From PFJX01 sp040757575 (GTDB lineage Bacteria; Pseudomonadota; Gammaproteobacteria; Burkholderiales; Thiobacillaceae): a DNA stretch of 64,000 nt. The position numbers were made by a program, and so were the translations under genes. This document shows, one piece after another, positions 44,980 through 55,023 of the stretch. Under the pieces are notes generated by a model. That model did no database searches and was not told the DNA's origin. It saw only the letters and a program-made list of their open reading frames with translations. Position 1 is the stretch's first letter; every line of letters starts with the position of its first letter. The stretch spans positions 124,001-188,000 of the forward strand of contig JBFLXA010000004.1 of the NCBI GenBank assembly GCA_040757575.1, read 5' to 3'.

Positions 44980-45921
44980 TCACGGCCTCAGTCGACCTGC
45001 CTTCCAGTCCCGTTCAATGGCCTTGGCCGCCGCCAGCCCCTGGGCGATGGCGGTGGGAATGGCGGGCTGGACGGTGTCGGTCACATCGCCGGCGGCGTAG
45101 ATGCCCGCCACAGTGGTGCGCTGCCAGGCGTCCACCACCAGATGGCCGCCGGCATGTCGTTCCGGCTGCAGATCGGGGGGAAATTGCGCCACGATCTCGG
45201 TATTGGGCTTGTAGCCGTACATCACCAGCAGCCAGTCCCAGGTGTTGCTTTCCCCATCGCCCCAGGTGGCGGCGACTTCCAGGCTGCTCGCTTCCAGGCG
45301 TTCCGGCCTGCAATGGGGCATGAGGTGGATTTCCGGTCGTTTGCGGCAGGCGGCCAGCAGGGCCTCCCGGCCCGAAAATATCCCCCGGGTGCAGACCCGC
45401 ACCCGGTTACCCCGCTCCGCCAGGAACAGGGCATGGTCCAGGGCATTGTCGCCACCGCCCAGGACCAGCACCCGGGCCGCACGGATGTCGTCCCGGATGG
45501 TGTCGTTCAGGGGGCCGATGATCACCCGGGGGCTGGTTTGCGCCAGAGCGGTCAGCTCCGGCGTGGCGTAGGGCCGCATGCCGCTGGCGATGACCAGGGC
45601 ATGGGCTGCCAGATTCCGGCTGCCCTGGGGGCCGTCGAGGTGCAACAGCAAGCCGTCGTCTGTGCGTTCCAGGCCGGTGAGCCGGGTATTGAGCAGTGTG
45701 GTGGTGGCCAGTTCGGCGTAATGGGCCACCAGCCGGCGGGTCAGGTCCTGGCCACTTTCGCTGGGGGAGCCCAGCAGCCACAGGTTGGGATGGAAATTGC
45801 TGCGCTGGGCGCCGCCCAGATGGTCGCCCCGCTCGATGACCACGGGCTCCAGGCCGAAGGACAGGCAGGCGTTGGCGCAGGACATGCCGGCGGGGCCGGC
45901 ACCGAGGATGGCGACGATCAT
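44980..45921 (-). CDS. Thioredoxin-reductase-like flavoprotein without redox-active CxxC
   Basis: 313 residues. FAD loop LGAGPAGMSCANACLSFG, NAD(P) loop VLVLGGGDNALDHALFLA and C-terminal FAD motif GIYAAGDVTDTVQPAIPTAIAQG. The central disulfide of thioredoxin reductase is missing, so it belongs with ferredoxin/flavodoxin-NADP reductase-like enzymes of the same fold. The electron partner is unknown. It is divergent from the methyltransferase gene. Confidence 0.88.
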   Translation of the reverse strand: MIVAILGAGPAGMSCANACLSFGLEPVVIERGDHLGGAQRSNFHPNLWLLGSPSESGQDLTRRLVAHYAELATTTLLNTRLTGLERTDDGLLLHLDGPQGSRNLAAHALVIASGMRPYATPELTALAQTSPRVIIGPLNDTIRDDIRAARVLVLGGGDNALDHALFLAERGNRVRVCTRGIFSGREALLAACRKRPEIHLMPHCRPERLEASSLEVAATWGDGESNTWDWLLVMYGYKPNTEIVAQFPPDLQPERHAGGHLVVDAWQRTTVAGIYAAGDVTDTVQPAIPTAIAQGLAAAKAIERDWKAGRLRP

Positions 45922-45983
45922 GGAGGCAGGGGGTGAAGCAGACCGGGGCAGTTATGATTCGGCCCAAAACTAGCACAGCCGCC

Positions 45984-47123
45984 ATGTCTGCACACCTGCC
46001 TTTGCCTTCCCCCGATGCCCTGGCCCACAGCGAGGCCCTGGTTCGCCACCTCGGCGACGCCATCCGCGCCTCCGCAGGCTGGCTGCCTTTCGCCCGCTAC
46101 ATGGAACTGGCCCTCTACGCCCCCGGCCTGGGCTATTACGCCGGCGGGGCCGCCAAGTTTGGCGGCGAAGGGGATTTCGTCACGGCGCCGGAGCTTACGC
46201 CCCTGTTTGGCCAGACCCTGGCCCGGGTGGCGGCGGAGGTGCTGGCCCAGACCGGGGGCGACGTGCTGGAGCTGGGGGCCGGAAGCGGCCGCCTGGCCCT
46301 GGATGTGTTACTGGAGCTGGAACGGCTGGAAAGCTTGCCGGCCCGCTACCTGATTCTGGAAGTCAGCCCGGATCTGGCTGCCCGGCAGCGGGTCCTGCTG
46401 GAAACCCGGGCTTCCCATCTGCTGCCCCGGGTAGCCTGGCTGGACAGGCTGCCCCAGGGATTCAAAGGCGTGGTGCTGGCCAACGAGGTACTTGATGCCC
46501 TGCCGGTTCATCTGTTGCACTGGACGGCGGCGGGCCCCCTGGAGAGGGGTGTGGTCCCGACTGAGTCTGGTTTCGACTGGGCGGACCGGCCCATCGAATC
46601 ACCGGCCCTGGCCGCAGCGGCGATGAATTTGCCGGTGGAGGCGCCCTACATCTCAGAGATCAACCTGGCCGCGTCCGCCCTGGTGGCCAGCCTGGCTGCC
46701 GGTCTGGAGCAAGGCATGTTGCTGTTTGCGGACTATGGCTTCAACCGGGCCGAGTACTACCACCCCCAGCGACACCAGGGCACCCTGAGGGTCCACTACC
46801 GGCACCACAGCCTGGATGATCCGTTCTTCCTGCCGGGGCTGGCGGACATCACTGCCCACGTGGATTTCACGGCCGTGGCTGAAGCGGGGACTGGGGCGGG
46901 CCTGGAATTGCTGGGCTACGCTACCCAGGGGAGTTTTCTATTGGATGCCGGGTTGCTGGACCGGATGGCAGTCATGACCCCGGGGACGCCTGATTACCTG
47001 CGGGCCGCCCAGGCGGTGCAGAAGCTGGTGCAACCCCACGAGATGGGGGAGTTGTTCAAGGTGATGGCGCTGGGCCGGGGAGTGGACGCCCCCGCTGCCT
47101 GCCGGCGGGTAGACCGGCTGTGA
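45984..47123 (+). CDS. MidA/NDUFAF7-like class I methyltransferase (COG1565)
   Basis: 379 residues from the ATG at 45984; the frame is open back to 45933 but the extra residues lie in the divergent promoter region. FARYMELALYAPGLGYYAGG and GDFVTAPELTPLFGQTLA are family hallmarks, DVLELGAGSGRLA binds SAM, and FKGVVLANEVLDALP follows. The human homologue methylates an arginine of complex I subunit NDUFS2; the bacterial target is not known. Stands alone. Confidence 0.92.
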   Translation: MSAHLPLPSPDALAHSEALVRHLGDAIRASAGWLPFARYMELALYAPGLGYYAGGAAKFGGEGDFVTAPELTPLFGQTLARVAAEVLAQTGGDVLELGAGSGRLALDVLLELERLESLPARYLILEVSPDLAARQRVLLETRASHLLPRVAWLDRLPQGFKGVVLANEVLDALPVHLLHWTAAGPLERGVVPTESGFDWADRPIESPALAAAAMNLPVEAPYISEINLAASALVASLAAGLEQGMLLFADYGFNRAEYYHPQRHQGTLRVHYRHHSLDDPFFLPGLADITAHVDFTAVAEAGTGAGLELLGYATQGSFLLDAGLLDRMAVMTPGTPDYLRAAQAVQKLVQPHEMGELFKVMALGRGVDAPAACRRVDRL

Positions 47124-47166
47124 AACCCAGAACGCCTCGGGTAGGCGGGGACGACGTGCTGCAGAG

Positions 47167-47613
47167 TCAGTCGCGCTTCTTTCGCGGTTCGTAGTGCACC
47201 ACGCCGCGCATGATTTCCGAGTAGGGAAAGGCGTCGATGCGGTCGAAGCGCTCCACCCCCTCCCGCACCAGGGCAGCCACGTCGGCGGACTCGGCGCCTT
47301 CGTAGCCCATGGCCGCCTGCAAGCCCTTGATGCCGCCACACTGGGCGCGGATTTCCTTGCCGAAGGGCCAGGGCTGGTCCGGGTCCATGTGCAGGGCGAA
47401 CCGGGCGTTCCGGTGCAGGGCCTCATGGAAGCCCTTGCAGCGTCCGTTCGCCGCTTCGTCCGAACAGGTGATGGCCTCCCGTTCCGCCAGCAACAGCCGT
47501 TTGGCGGCGGAGCAGTTCACGCACCTATGCAGCAAGGCCCGCTCAAAGGGGCACTTGAGGGCGATGATGGAATCGCGGGCTTCCTTGTAGGCGGTTTCGT
47601 TGTATCCGGACAT
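47167..47613 (-). CDS. Conserved cysteine-rich hypothetical protein
   Basis: 148 residues from the ATG at 47613. Cysteines are at 21, 31, 34, 50, 59 and 92: KCPFERALLHRCVNC, ITCSD, GRCKGF and AQCGG. The C-x9-C-x2-C start followed by C-x15-C and C-x8-C could coordinate zinc or an iron-sulfur cluster, but no family is recognised. The C-terminal half (from MGYEGAESADVAAL) is soluble and ends in KKRD. It follows the 75-residue gene by 73 bases on the same strand and may share its candidate IscR-controlled promoter, which would favour an iron-sulfur role. Confidence 0.75.
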   Translation of the reverse strand: MSGYNETAYKEARDSIIALKCPFERALLHRCVNCSAAKRLLLAEREAITCSDEAANGRCKGFHEALHRNARFALHMDPDQPWPFGKEIRAQCGGIKGLQAAMGYEGAESADVAALVREGVERFDRIDAFPYSEIMRGVVHYEPRKKRD

Positions 47614-47687
47614 GACGAGGATGGGGATTGGGTGATGGGGTATGGGATGGGAGACACCAATCAACTCCCATCCCTCATTACTGCCTT

Positions 47688-47915
47688 TCAGTAATCGTCC
47701 CCGGCCAGGCTGGGGTCCAGTTCCCTGGGCTGGGACAGGGTGTCTTCCGCCTGGAGTTCGTTCTCGGCGAAGATCATCTTGATTGTCTGGCCGGCATTGG
47801 GGTTCAGCTGCTTGCGCAGTTCGTTGGCAGCGGCCTTGGCTTCCTTGAAGGACTCCGCCTGGCCCTGCTTTTCGAGAATGTTAAGGGGACCGATCTTGTA
47901 GATGTAGTAAGGCAT
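47688..47915 (-). CDS. Small conserved acidic protein of unknown function
   Basis: 75 residues from the ATG at 47915 (TTTGGAG upstream). The sequence starts PYYIYKIGPLNILEKQG, continues with a helix-like SFKEAKAAANELRKQL, and ends in an acidic tail (ELDPSLAGDDY). There are no cysteines. It is probably cytoplasmic. A 25-base palindrome close to an IscR type 1 site lies 13 bases upstream of the start codon. It sits between secA and the cysteine-rich gene on the same strand. Function unknown. Confidence 0.75.
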   Translation of the reverse strand: MPYYIYKIGPLNILEKQGQAESFKEAKAAANELRKQLNPNAGQTIKMIFAENELQAEDTLSQPRELDPSLAGDDY

Positions 47916-47927
47916 GGGATGCTCCAA

Positions 47928-47952
47928 ATAGTTGAGTGAAATTGTCAACTAA
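47928..47952 (-). promoter_or_regulatory. Candidate IscR type 1 binding site
   Basis: The site reads ATAGTTGAG-TGAAAT-TGTCAACTAA on the plus strand. Against the E. coli type 1 consensus (ATASYYGAC-TRWWWYA-GTCRRSTAT) I count 22 of 25 matches, with the two half-sites TAGTTGA and TCAACTA forming a perfect inverted repeat. It overlaps a possible minus-strand promoter (TTGCCC, 17 bases, GACAAT) about 30 bases upstream of the small gene's start. Type 1 sites bind [2Fe-2S]-IscR and are usually repressing. Confidence 0.55.
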
Positions 47953-48013
47953 AGACCAGCCCAGGGCAAGCCCCATTGTTCCCGCCGCTTCGGCTGGCGC
48001 CAGGAAGCGGAGA

Positions 48014-50764
<2,751 letters not shown>

Positions 50765-50855
50765 GAATAATGCGGGAGTTAGAGGGAGTTTCTGGGGGTT
50801 TTCGAGAATCCGCCGGATGGTACCATAGCCCCGTTAAGCCCTTTACCCAGCCCCC

Positions 50856-51296
50856 TTGTCTTTCCGACCTTCTCCCCTGGTGCGTTTGCATGGCCTGCTC
50901 GCCGCGGAACGTCAGTTTGCCGTGGCCCTGCCGGAAGCGGAGCGCATGGCCGGCCTGAACCGCCGTTTCGCCGGTGTGGTGCCTGGTGCCGTGGCTCGGG
51001 CCTGTTCGGTGGCCGCCATCCAGGGGGAAACGGCCATCGTCTTCTGTGGCAACGGCGCCGCCGCAAGCCGGGTGCGCGCCCAGGCCAAGGGGGTGGCCCG
51101 GGCCCTGTCCCGGCCCGAGGCTCCCGTCACCAGCGTGCGGGTCAAGGTGCGGGCGGACTGGTCCCTGCCGGAGCGGCCGGAAAAACAGGACATGCCACGG
51201 GTCGGCGTGCAGGCCTTCCGGGACCTGGACGCCCAGTTGCCGGACGGCGACCTCAAGGCGGCCGTTGAACGGCTGCTGGCCCACCGCAAATCATGA
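50856..51296 (+). CDS. DUF721/DciA-like protein
   Basis: 146 residues if read from the TTG at 50856; a GTG at 50880 would shorten it by eight, and neither has a clear ribosome site. SPLVRLHGLLAAERQ and GAVARACSVAAIQGETAIVFCGNGAAASRVRA follow the DUF721 pattern, where the C-terminal half of DciA (KH-like) normally loads the replicative helicase DnaB. Its position divergent to secA agrees with DciA genes elsewhere. The stop overlaps the aroK-like start by ATGA. Confidence 0.75.
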   Translation: MSFRPSPLVRLHGLLAAERQFAVALPEAERMAGLNRRFAGVVPGAVARACSVAAIQGETAIVFCGNGAAASRVRAQAKGVARALSRPEAPVTSVRVKVRADWSLPERPEKQDMPRVGVQAFRDLDAQLPDGDLKAAVERLLAHRKS

Positions 51297-51850
51297 TCCC
51301 CAGCTGCAACATCTTCCTGGTGGGCCTGATGGGGGCGGGCAAGACCACCATCGGCAAACTGCTGGCCAAGCACCGGGAACTGGAATTCGTGGATTCCGAC
51401 CACGAAATCATCGCCCGCTGCGGCGTGTCCATTCCCACCATCTTCGAGATCGAGGGGGAGGAAGGCTTCCGCAAGCGGGAAATGTGCGTCATCGACGACC
51501 TCACCCAGCGCCGGGGCATCGTCCTGGCCACTGGCGGCGGGGCCATCCTGCGGCCGGAAAACCGGGAATGGCTCAAGAGCCGGGGCACCGTGGTCTACCT
51601 GCGGGGCCATCCCCAGGAGTTGTACATGCGCACCCGCCATGACAAGAACCGGCCCCTGCTGCAAACCGACGACCCCCTGCAGAAAATCAAGGAGCTCTAC
51701 GCCCTGCGCCACCCCCTTTATATGCAGACGGCGGACATCGTCCTGGAAACCGGCCGCCAGAGCGTGCACTGCCTGGTGCGGCGGCTGGAGAACAACCTGG
51801 ATCTGGCGGTGGTGGGCTCCGGCGATCCCTGCGAGACCGGTACCTCCTGA
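51293..51850 (+). CDS. aroK: Shikimate kinase
   Basis: 185 residues. Walker A GLMGAGKTTIG, shikimate-binding FVDSDHEI and GFRKREM, Walker B-like ATGGGAILRPENR and the lid RPLLQTDDP. It phosphorylates shikimate at O3 in chorismate synthesis. Usually aroB follows aroK; here it does not, as a VanZ-like gene converges on it. It overlaps the DUF721 stop by ATGA. Confidence 0.95.
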   Translation: MIPSCNIFLVGLMGAGKTTIGKLLAKHRELEFVDSDHEIIARCGVSIPTIFEIEGEEGFRKREMCVIDDLTQRRGIVLATGGGAILRPENREWLKSRGTVVYLRGHPQELYMRTRHDKNRPLLQTDDPLQKIKELYALRHPLYMQTADIVLETGRQSVHCLVRRLENNLDLAVVGSGDPCETGTS

Positions 51851-51857
51851 ATCGGGC

Positions 51858-52943
51858 TCAACGGCTTGGCGGGCGGGCCGGGCGGATGCCGTATAGAAAA
51901 GACATCCCCAAGGTGGTCAGGGCCAGATAAGGCCAGAAAGAGGCGGCAGCCTTGGCCAGGCCCACGATGTTGAACAGGCTTGCCTGGGGCCAGAGGAGGT
52001 ACTCCGCCTGCCAGGCCCGCAGCAGGATCACGGCTCCCAGCAGACCCATCGCCGCCTGGCGCCGATGGCGGGAAACCGGCGGGGACAGCAATAGCCAGAA
52101 GGCCAGCAAAAAGCCCAGCAGGCTTTCCAGGGATAGCACTCCGCCCGCAGCCCGCAGCTTCAGCAGCATGGTGGCGACCACCAGCTTGGTGGCGAAGGCG
52201 AAGATGAACAGCAACAGGGTGGCGGTGACATAGCGTCCCGGGCGCAGCAAACAGGCAAAGAAAGCTCCCAGGGCGGCCATTTCAAGAAACACGGCAAAAA
52301 ACCAGGGCAGGTTCACCTGGCTGATGCCTTCCGGCGGCGTGTCGAAGGGGCGCAGATGCAGCCCCAGCCAGCCGGCCCCTGGAAAGGGCAGCAGGGAAAA
52401 CTGGGTGAACACCCATACGGCCAGCAGCACCAGCCCCCAGCTGGCCCAGGGCTGGGGGCGAATCCAGTCCCGGCGCCAGCGCCGGGACCAGCGGACGGCG
52501 CGCCGCCAGCGATGGTGGTGCAGGGTCAGCAGGGCGCCGCCCAGGGTACCCAGCACGTTAAGGCACACATCCAGATTGGAAGAAATGCGGTCCGACAGAA
52601 AGCCTTGGAGGCTTTCCAGCAGGATGCTCAAGGCCGTGCCGGCCAGCAGGGTCAGGAAGATGGCCCGGGCCCGGTGCTGGGGCTGGCTCAGGGTGAGGGC
52701 CAGCAGATAGCCGAAGGGCACGTAGACCAGCAGGTTGGTGGAGATGTCCGTGCGGGTGATGTAAGGGGGGAGGGGGGCGAACAGAAAGCCCAGGGACCAG
52801 TCATCCAGCTGCCAGCCGGCAGTGGAATACAGGCTGCCGAACACGATCAGCAGGCTGTAAGTGGCGAGATAGCGGTGGACGAGGGGGGAGAGGGGCGCGG
52901 CCATGGAGGCGGCCATGGGGCCATCAGGATGGTAGTGCGCCAT
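51858..52943 (-). CDS. VanZ-family membrane protein
   Basis: 361 residues from the ATG at 52943; the frame continues to 52994 but that start would be a TTG inside the terminator of the next gene. About eight to ten membrane helices are predicted. The N-terminal half has the VanZ-like layout: YSLLIVFGSLYSTAGW, DISTNLLVYVPFGYLLAL, LLESLQGFLSDRISSNLDVCLNVLGTLGGAL. VanZ proteins without VanA/VanB neighbours are often found with exopolysaccharide genes; a glycopeptide-resistance role cannot be assumed. Confidence 0.85.
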   Translation of the reverse strand: MAHYHPDGPMAASMAAPLSPLVHRYLATYSLLIVFGSLYSTAGWQLDDWSLGFLFAPLPPYITRTDISTNLLVYVPFGYLLALTLSQPQHRARAIFLTLLAGTALSILLESLQGFLSDRISSNLDVCLNVLGTLGGALLTLHHHRWRRAVRWSRRWRRDWIRPQPWASWGLVLLAVWVFTQFSLLPFPGAGWLGLHLRPFDTPPEGISQVNLPWFFAVFLEMAALGAFFACLLRPGRYVTATLLLFIFAFATKLVVATMLLKLRAAGGVLSLESLLGFLLAFWLLLSPPVSRHRRQAAMGLLGAVILLRAWQAEYLLWPQASLFNIVGLAKAAASFWPYLALTTLGMSFLYGIRPARPPSR

Positions 52944-52992
52944 GCTGGCATGGCCTTCCCGTGACCTCAAGGGGCGGGCAGGGGGCACCGGC

Positions 52993-53024
52993 AAAAAAAA
53001 ACGGCGATCCGAAGATCGCCGTTT
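52993..53024 (-). terminator. Intrinsic terminator of the PEP-CTERM gene
   Basis: An 11-bp stem AAACGGCGATC/GATCGCCGTTT with a CGAA loop (52999-53024), then T residues on the minus strand (52993-53000). It lies 22 bases after the stop codon. Confidence 0.85.
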
Positions 53025-53045
53025 CCGGGGCAGGTAACCCTGCTA

Positions 53046-53876
53046 TCAGGCAGCCTTGCGGGCGCGGGCGCCGATCAGGCCCAGCAGGCCCAGACCCAGC
53101 AGGGCCAGCGCCTGGGGTTCGGGCACGTTGCAGGCGCCGCCGGTGCAGACAGAGCCCTTGGGTACGGAAGCGAAGCGCAGGGTGCCGCCGGCGTACAGCA
53201 CTTCACCGAAACCGTCACCGAAGAAGGTGATGGTGGAGAAGAAGCTGGAGCTGTCGATGGCGCCGATGAAGTTGGTGTAGGTGCCTTGGGCGGGGATGCC
53301 GGGGTTGTCGCTGGAAGACAGGGCGTTGGCGGGCAGGGTGAAGGCGCCACCGTCGAAGGCGATCCACAGGCCGGAACCGTTGGCGGGCACGCCGTAATCG
53401 GCCTGAACGTCGGCGGGGCGGGTGTTGGTCATGCAGCAGGTGGCCCAGTCACCGATCTCGAAGCCGAAGGCGTTCACGGGGGAGGAGAAGGTGAAGGTCA
53501 GGCCGGAGCTGAAACCGGGGATGTCAGCCTTGCCGCCCACGCCACCACCAGCAGCACCGCCGGGGCTGATGTCCCAGATGGCGCCGGTCATGTTGCTGTA
53601 GGAGCCGGGGCCACCGAAGGGGGAGGCGGAACCACCGGTGGGGCGGGTCACGGTGACGGTGGCGGGGTTGCCGTCCTTGTCGATGTAGTTGTAGACGTTC
53701 TGGCCGGACACCACCTGGGCAGTCACCACGGTGGAACCGGTGGCGGTGATGACGTTGTCGAAGCCGGCGGTGATGCCGTTCAGGGCAGTGTTGACGGTGT
53801 AAGGCGCGGCCATGGCGCTGGTGGCGGCAAAGACGCCGGAAGCGATCAGGGCAACGGAAAGCAGAGTTTTCTTCAT
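53046..53876 (-). CDS. PEP-CTERM sorting-signal exported protein
   Basis: 276 residues. Signal peptide LLSVALIASGVFAATSAMA, a Thr/Gly/Ala-rich mature region, and a C-terminal exosortase signal: VPEPQALALLGLGLLGLIG followed by ARARKAA, i.e. the PEP motif, a hydrophobic helix and a basic tail. A CC pair (ATCCMTNTRPADVQADYG) and a C-x5-C near the end may make disulfides. The protein should be cleaved by an exosortase (EpsH) not in this window and reach the cell surface or matrix. The mature domain is of unknown function. It has a good sigma-54 promoter and a strong terminator, so it is monocistronic. Confidence 0.92.
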   Translation of the reverse strand: MKKTLLSVALIASGVFAATSAMAAPYTVNTALNGITAGFDNVITATGSTVVTAQVVSGQNVYNYIDKDGNPATVTVTRPTGGSASPFGGPGSYSNMTGAIWDISPGGAAGGGVGGKADIPGFSSGLTFTFSSPVNAFGFEIGDWATCCMTNTRPADVQADYGVPANGSGLWIAFDGGAFTLPANALSSSDNPGIPAQGTYTNFIGAIDSSSFFSTITFFGDGFGEVLYAGGTLRFASVPKGSVCTGGACNVPEPQALALLGLGLLGLIGARARKAA

Positions 53877-53906
53877 GGTGGACCCCTAGGTTTGTTGATG
53901 GCAAGT

Positions 53907-53923
53907 AAGGTAATCTTTACCTT
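53907..53923 (-). repeat. Inverted repeat at the predicted 5' end of the PEP-CTERM mRNA
   Basis: AAGGTAA-TCT-TTACCTT, a perfect seven-bp repeat with a three-base loop; on the minus strand the pairing can be extended outward by GCAAG/CTTGC with a small bulge. It begins about at the predicted sigma-54 transcription start (about 53924). It may act as a 5' stabilising hairpin. Confidence 0.4.
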
Positions 53924-53935
53924 GCGCATCTAAAA

Positions 53936-53951
53936 GCAGAAGCCGTGCCAG
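53936..53951 (-). promoter_or_regulatory. Candidate sigma-54 (RpoN) promoter
   Basis: On the minus strand CTGGCACGGCTTCTGC carries the -24 element TGGCACG and the -12 element CTGC, with the invariant GG and GC separated by exactly ten bases. Only one base differs from the usual TTGC -12 motif. It lies 60 bases upstream of the PEP-CTERM start codon. Confidence 0.65.
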
Positions 53952-54008
53952 CTTTTGTTTTCGTGATTAACTATCTGTTGTGTAAGCGTTTTTTTATTGT
54001 TCTAGGTG

Positions 54009-54030
54009 GTTCGTACCAGGCGGCACGAAC
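54009..54030. promoter_or_regulatory. Upstream palindrome, possible enhancer-binding-protein site
   Basis: GTTCGTACC-AGGC-GGCACGAAC: nine-base arms with eight pairs matching, centred about 95 bases upstream of the predicted sigma-54 transcription start. Position and symmetry fit an enhancer-binding activator such as the PrsR type, which is associated with PEP-CTERM systems. Confidence 0.45.
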
Positions 54031-54062
54031 TCAAGTGTAAAAAATGGCGACAGACAGTCCGT

Positions 54063-54803
54063 TCAATGGTTTGGCAACATCTCGACCGCACCCGCCTGGG
54101 CGAAGCGCTGGTGCAAGGCAGCACTGTCCGCCTGGGCGCGAACCAGTTCTTCGGTGGTCATCGCCGCCGTCAGTTTGTCCCGATACAACAGGGCCTCTTC
54201 ATGGCCCCTGGCAGCGGCCACGTTGAGCCAGACGTAGGCTTTTTCCTTGTCGGGTAGAGAGGCCAGGCCGTCCCGGTAAAGAATTCCCAATTCATACTGG
54301 GCATCCAGGTGGCCGCCTTCTGCCGCCTCCGTGAAATGGCCTTGGGCAGCGCGGAAATCCTGTATGGTGCCTTTGCCTTTCAAATGAGCCAGGGCCATCA
54401 GATAGGCAGCCTCCGGGTGGTGCTGGGCAGCGGCGGCCTTGAGGGGGGGCAGGGCCTTGGTGTATTCACCCCGCTGCCAGTGCTGCCAACCCACGTAGTA
54501 CTGGGCCTGGGCATCGCCCCGGGCGGCCTCTTCCCGGGCCTTGGCCAGGAGGGGGTCCACCGCCACAACGGGTTCCCCCGTCGGGGAGGTGCCGGTGTCC
54601 GGGCTCAGCCAGAAGCCAATCCCCACGGCTGTGGCCACAACCAGGAACAGGCCCACGCTGATGCGGGCCATCAGGTTGGTGCGCGGGGAGAGGGTCTTGA
54701 AGTGCAGCTTGCACTGTCGGCAGCGGTAAACCGTGAAATCTCCGTGGGCGGCCACCTTCTGGGACGGCCGCACATCTTCACTACCGCATCGGGGGCAAGT
54801 CAC
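54063..54803 (-). CDS. Zinc-ribbon, membrane-anchored Sel1-repeat protein
   Basis: About 246 residues from the GTG at 54803, which has GGAGG seven bases upstream; a GTG at 54905 would add 34 residues without such a site. CPRCGS...YRCRQC near the start is an MJ0042-like zinc ribbon. A helix (ISVGLFLVVATAVGIGFWL) crosses the membrane, then a Sel1-like solenoid of about four repeats (AQYYVGWQHWQRGEYTKAL, EAAYLMALAHLKGKG, AQYELGILYRDG, EKAYVWLNVAAARG). The ribbon is predicted to be cytoplasmic and the solenoid periplasmic. Role unknown. Confidence 0.8.
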   Translation of the reverse strand: MTCPRCGSEDVRPSQKVAAHGDFTVYRCRQCKLHFKTLSPRTNLMARISVGLFLVVATAVGIGFWLSPDTGTSPTGEPVVAVDPLLAKAREEAARGDAQAQYYVGWQHWQRGEYTKALPPLKAAAAQHHPEAAYLMALAHLKGKGTIQDFRAAQGHFTEAAEGGHLDAQYELGILYRDGLASLPDKEKAYVWLNVAAARGHEEALLYRDKLTAAMTTEELVRAQADSAALHQRFAQAGAVEMLPNH

Positions 54804-55023
54804 CACCTGTCCTCCCGGGCGCCGGGGCCCACGGGCACGCTCGTGCCTCGGGTCAGACCCCGGGTGGTCCGGTGATGCGGTATCGGGGTCGAGGTCGGGA
54901 TTCACTGAAGGCGAAGGGGATTGTGGGCGCGGAGGGGACGAAACCTTAACCGAATTTTTCTGTTTCCGGCATGGGGCCAGGCTTTAGCCGGGTGTAAGAA
55001 AAGCTGACATCCGTCCAGATGGC

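Noticed and set aside
51858..52943. Glycopeptide-resistance vanZ
   Set aside because: No vanA/B/R/S neighbours and a Gram-negative host; only the VanZ fold is supported.
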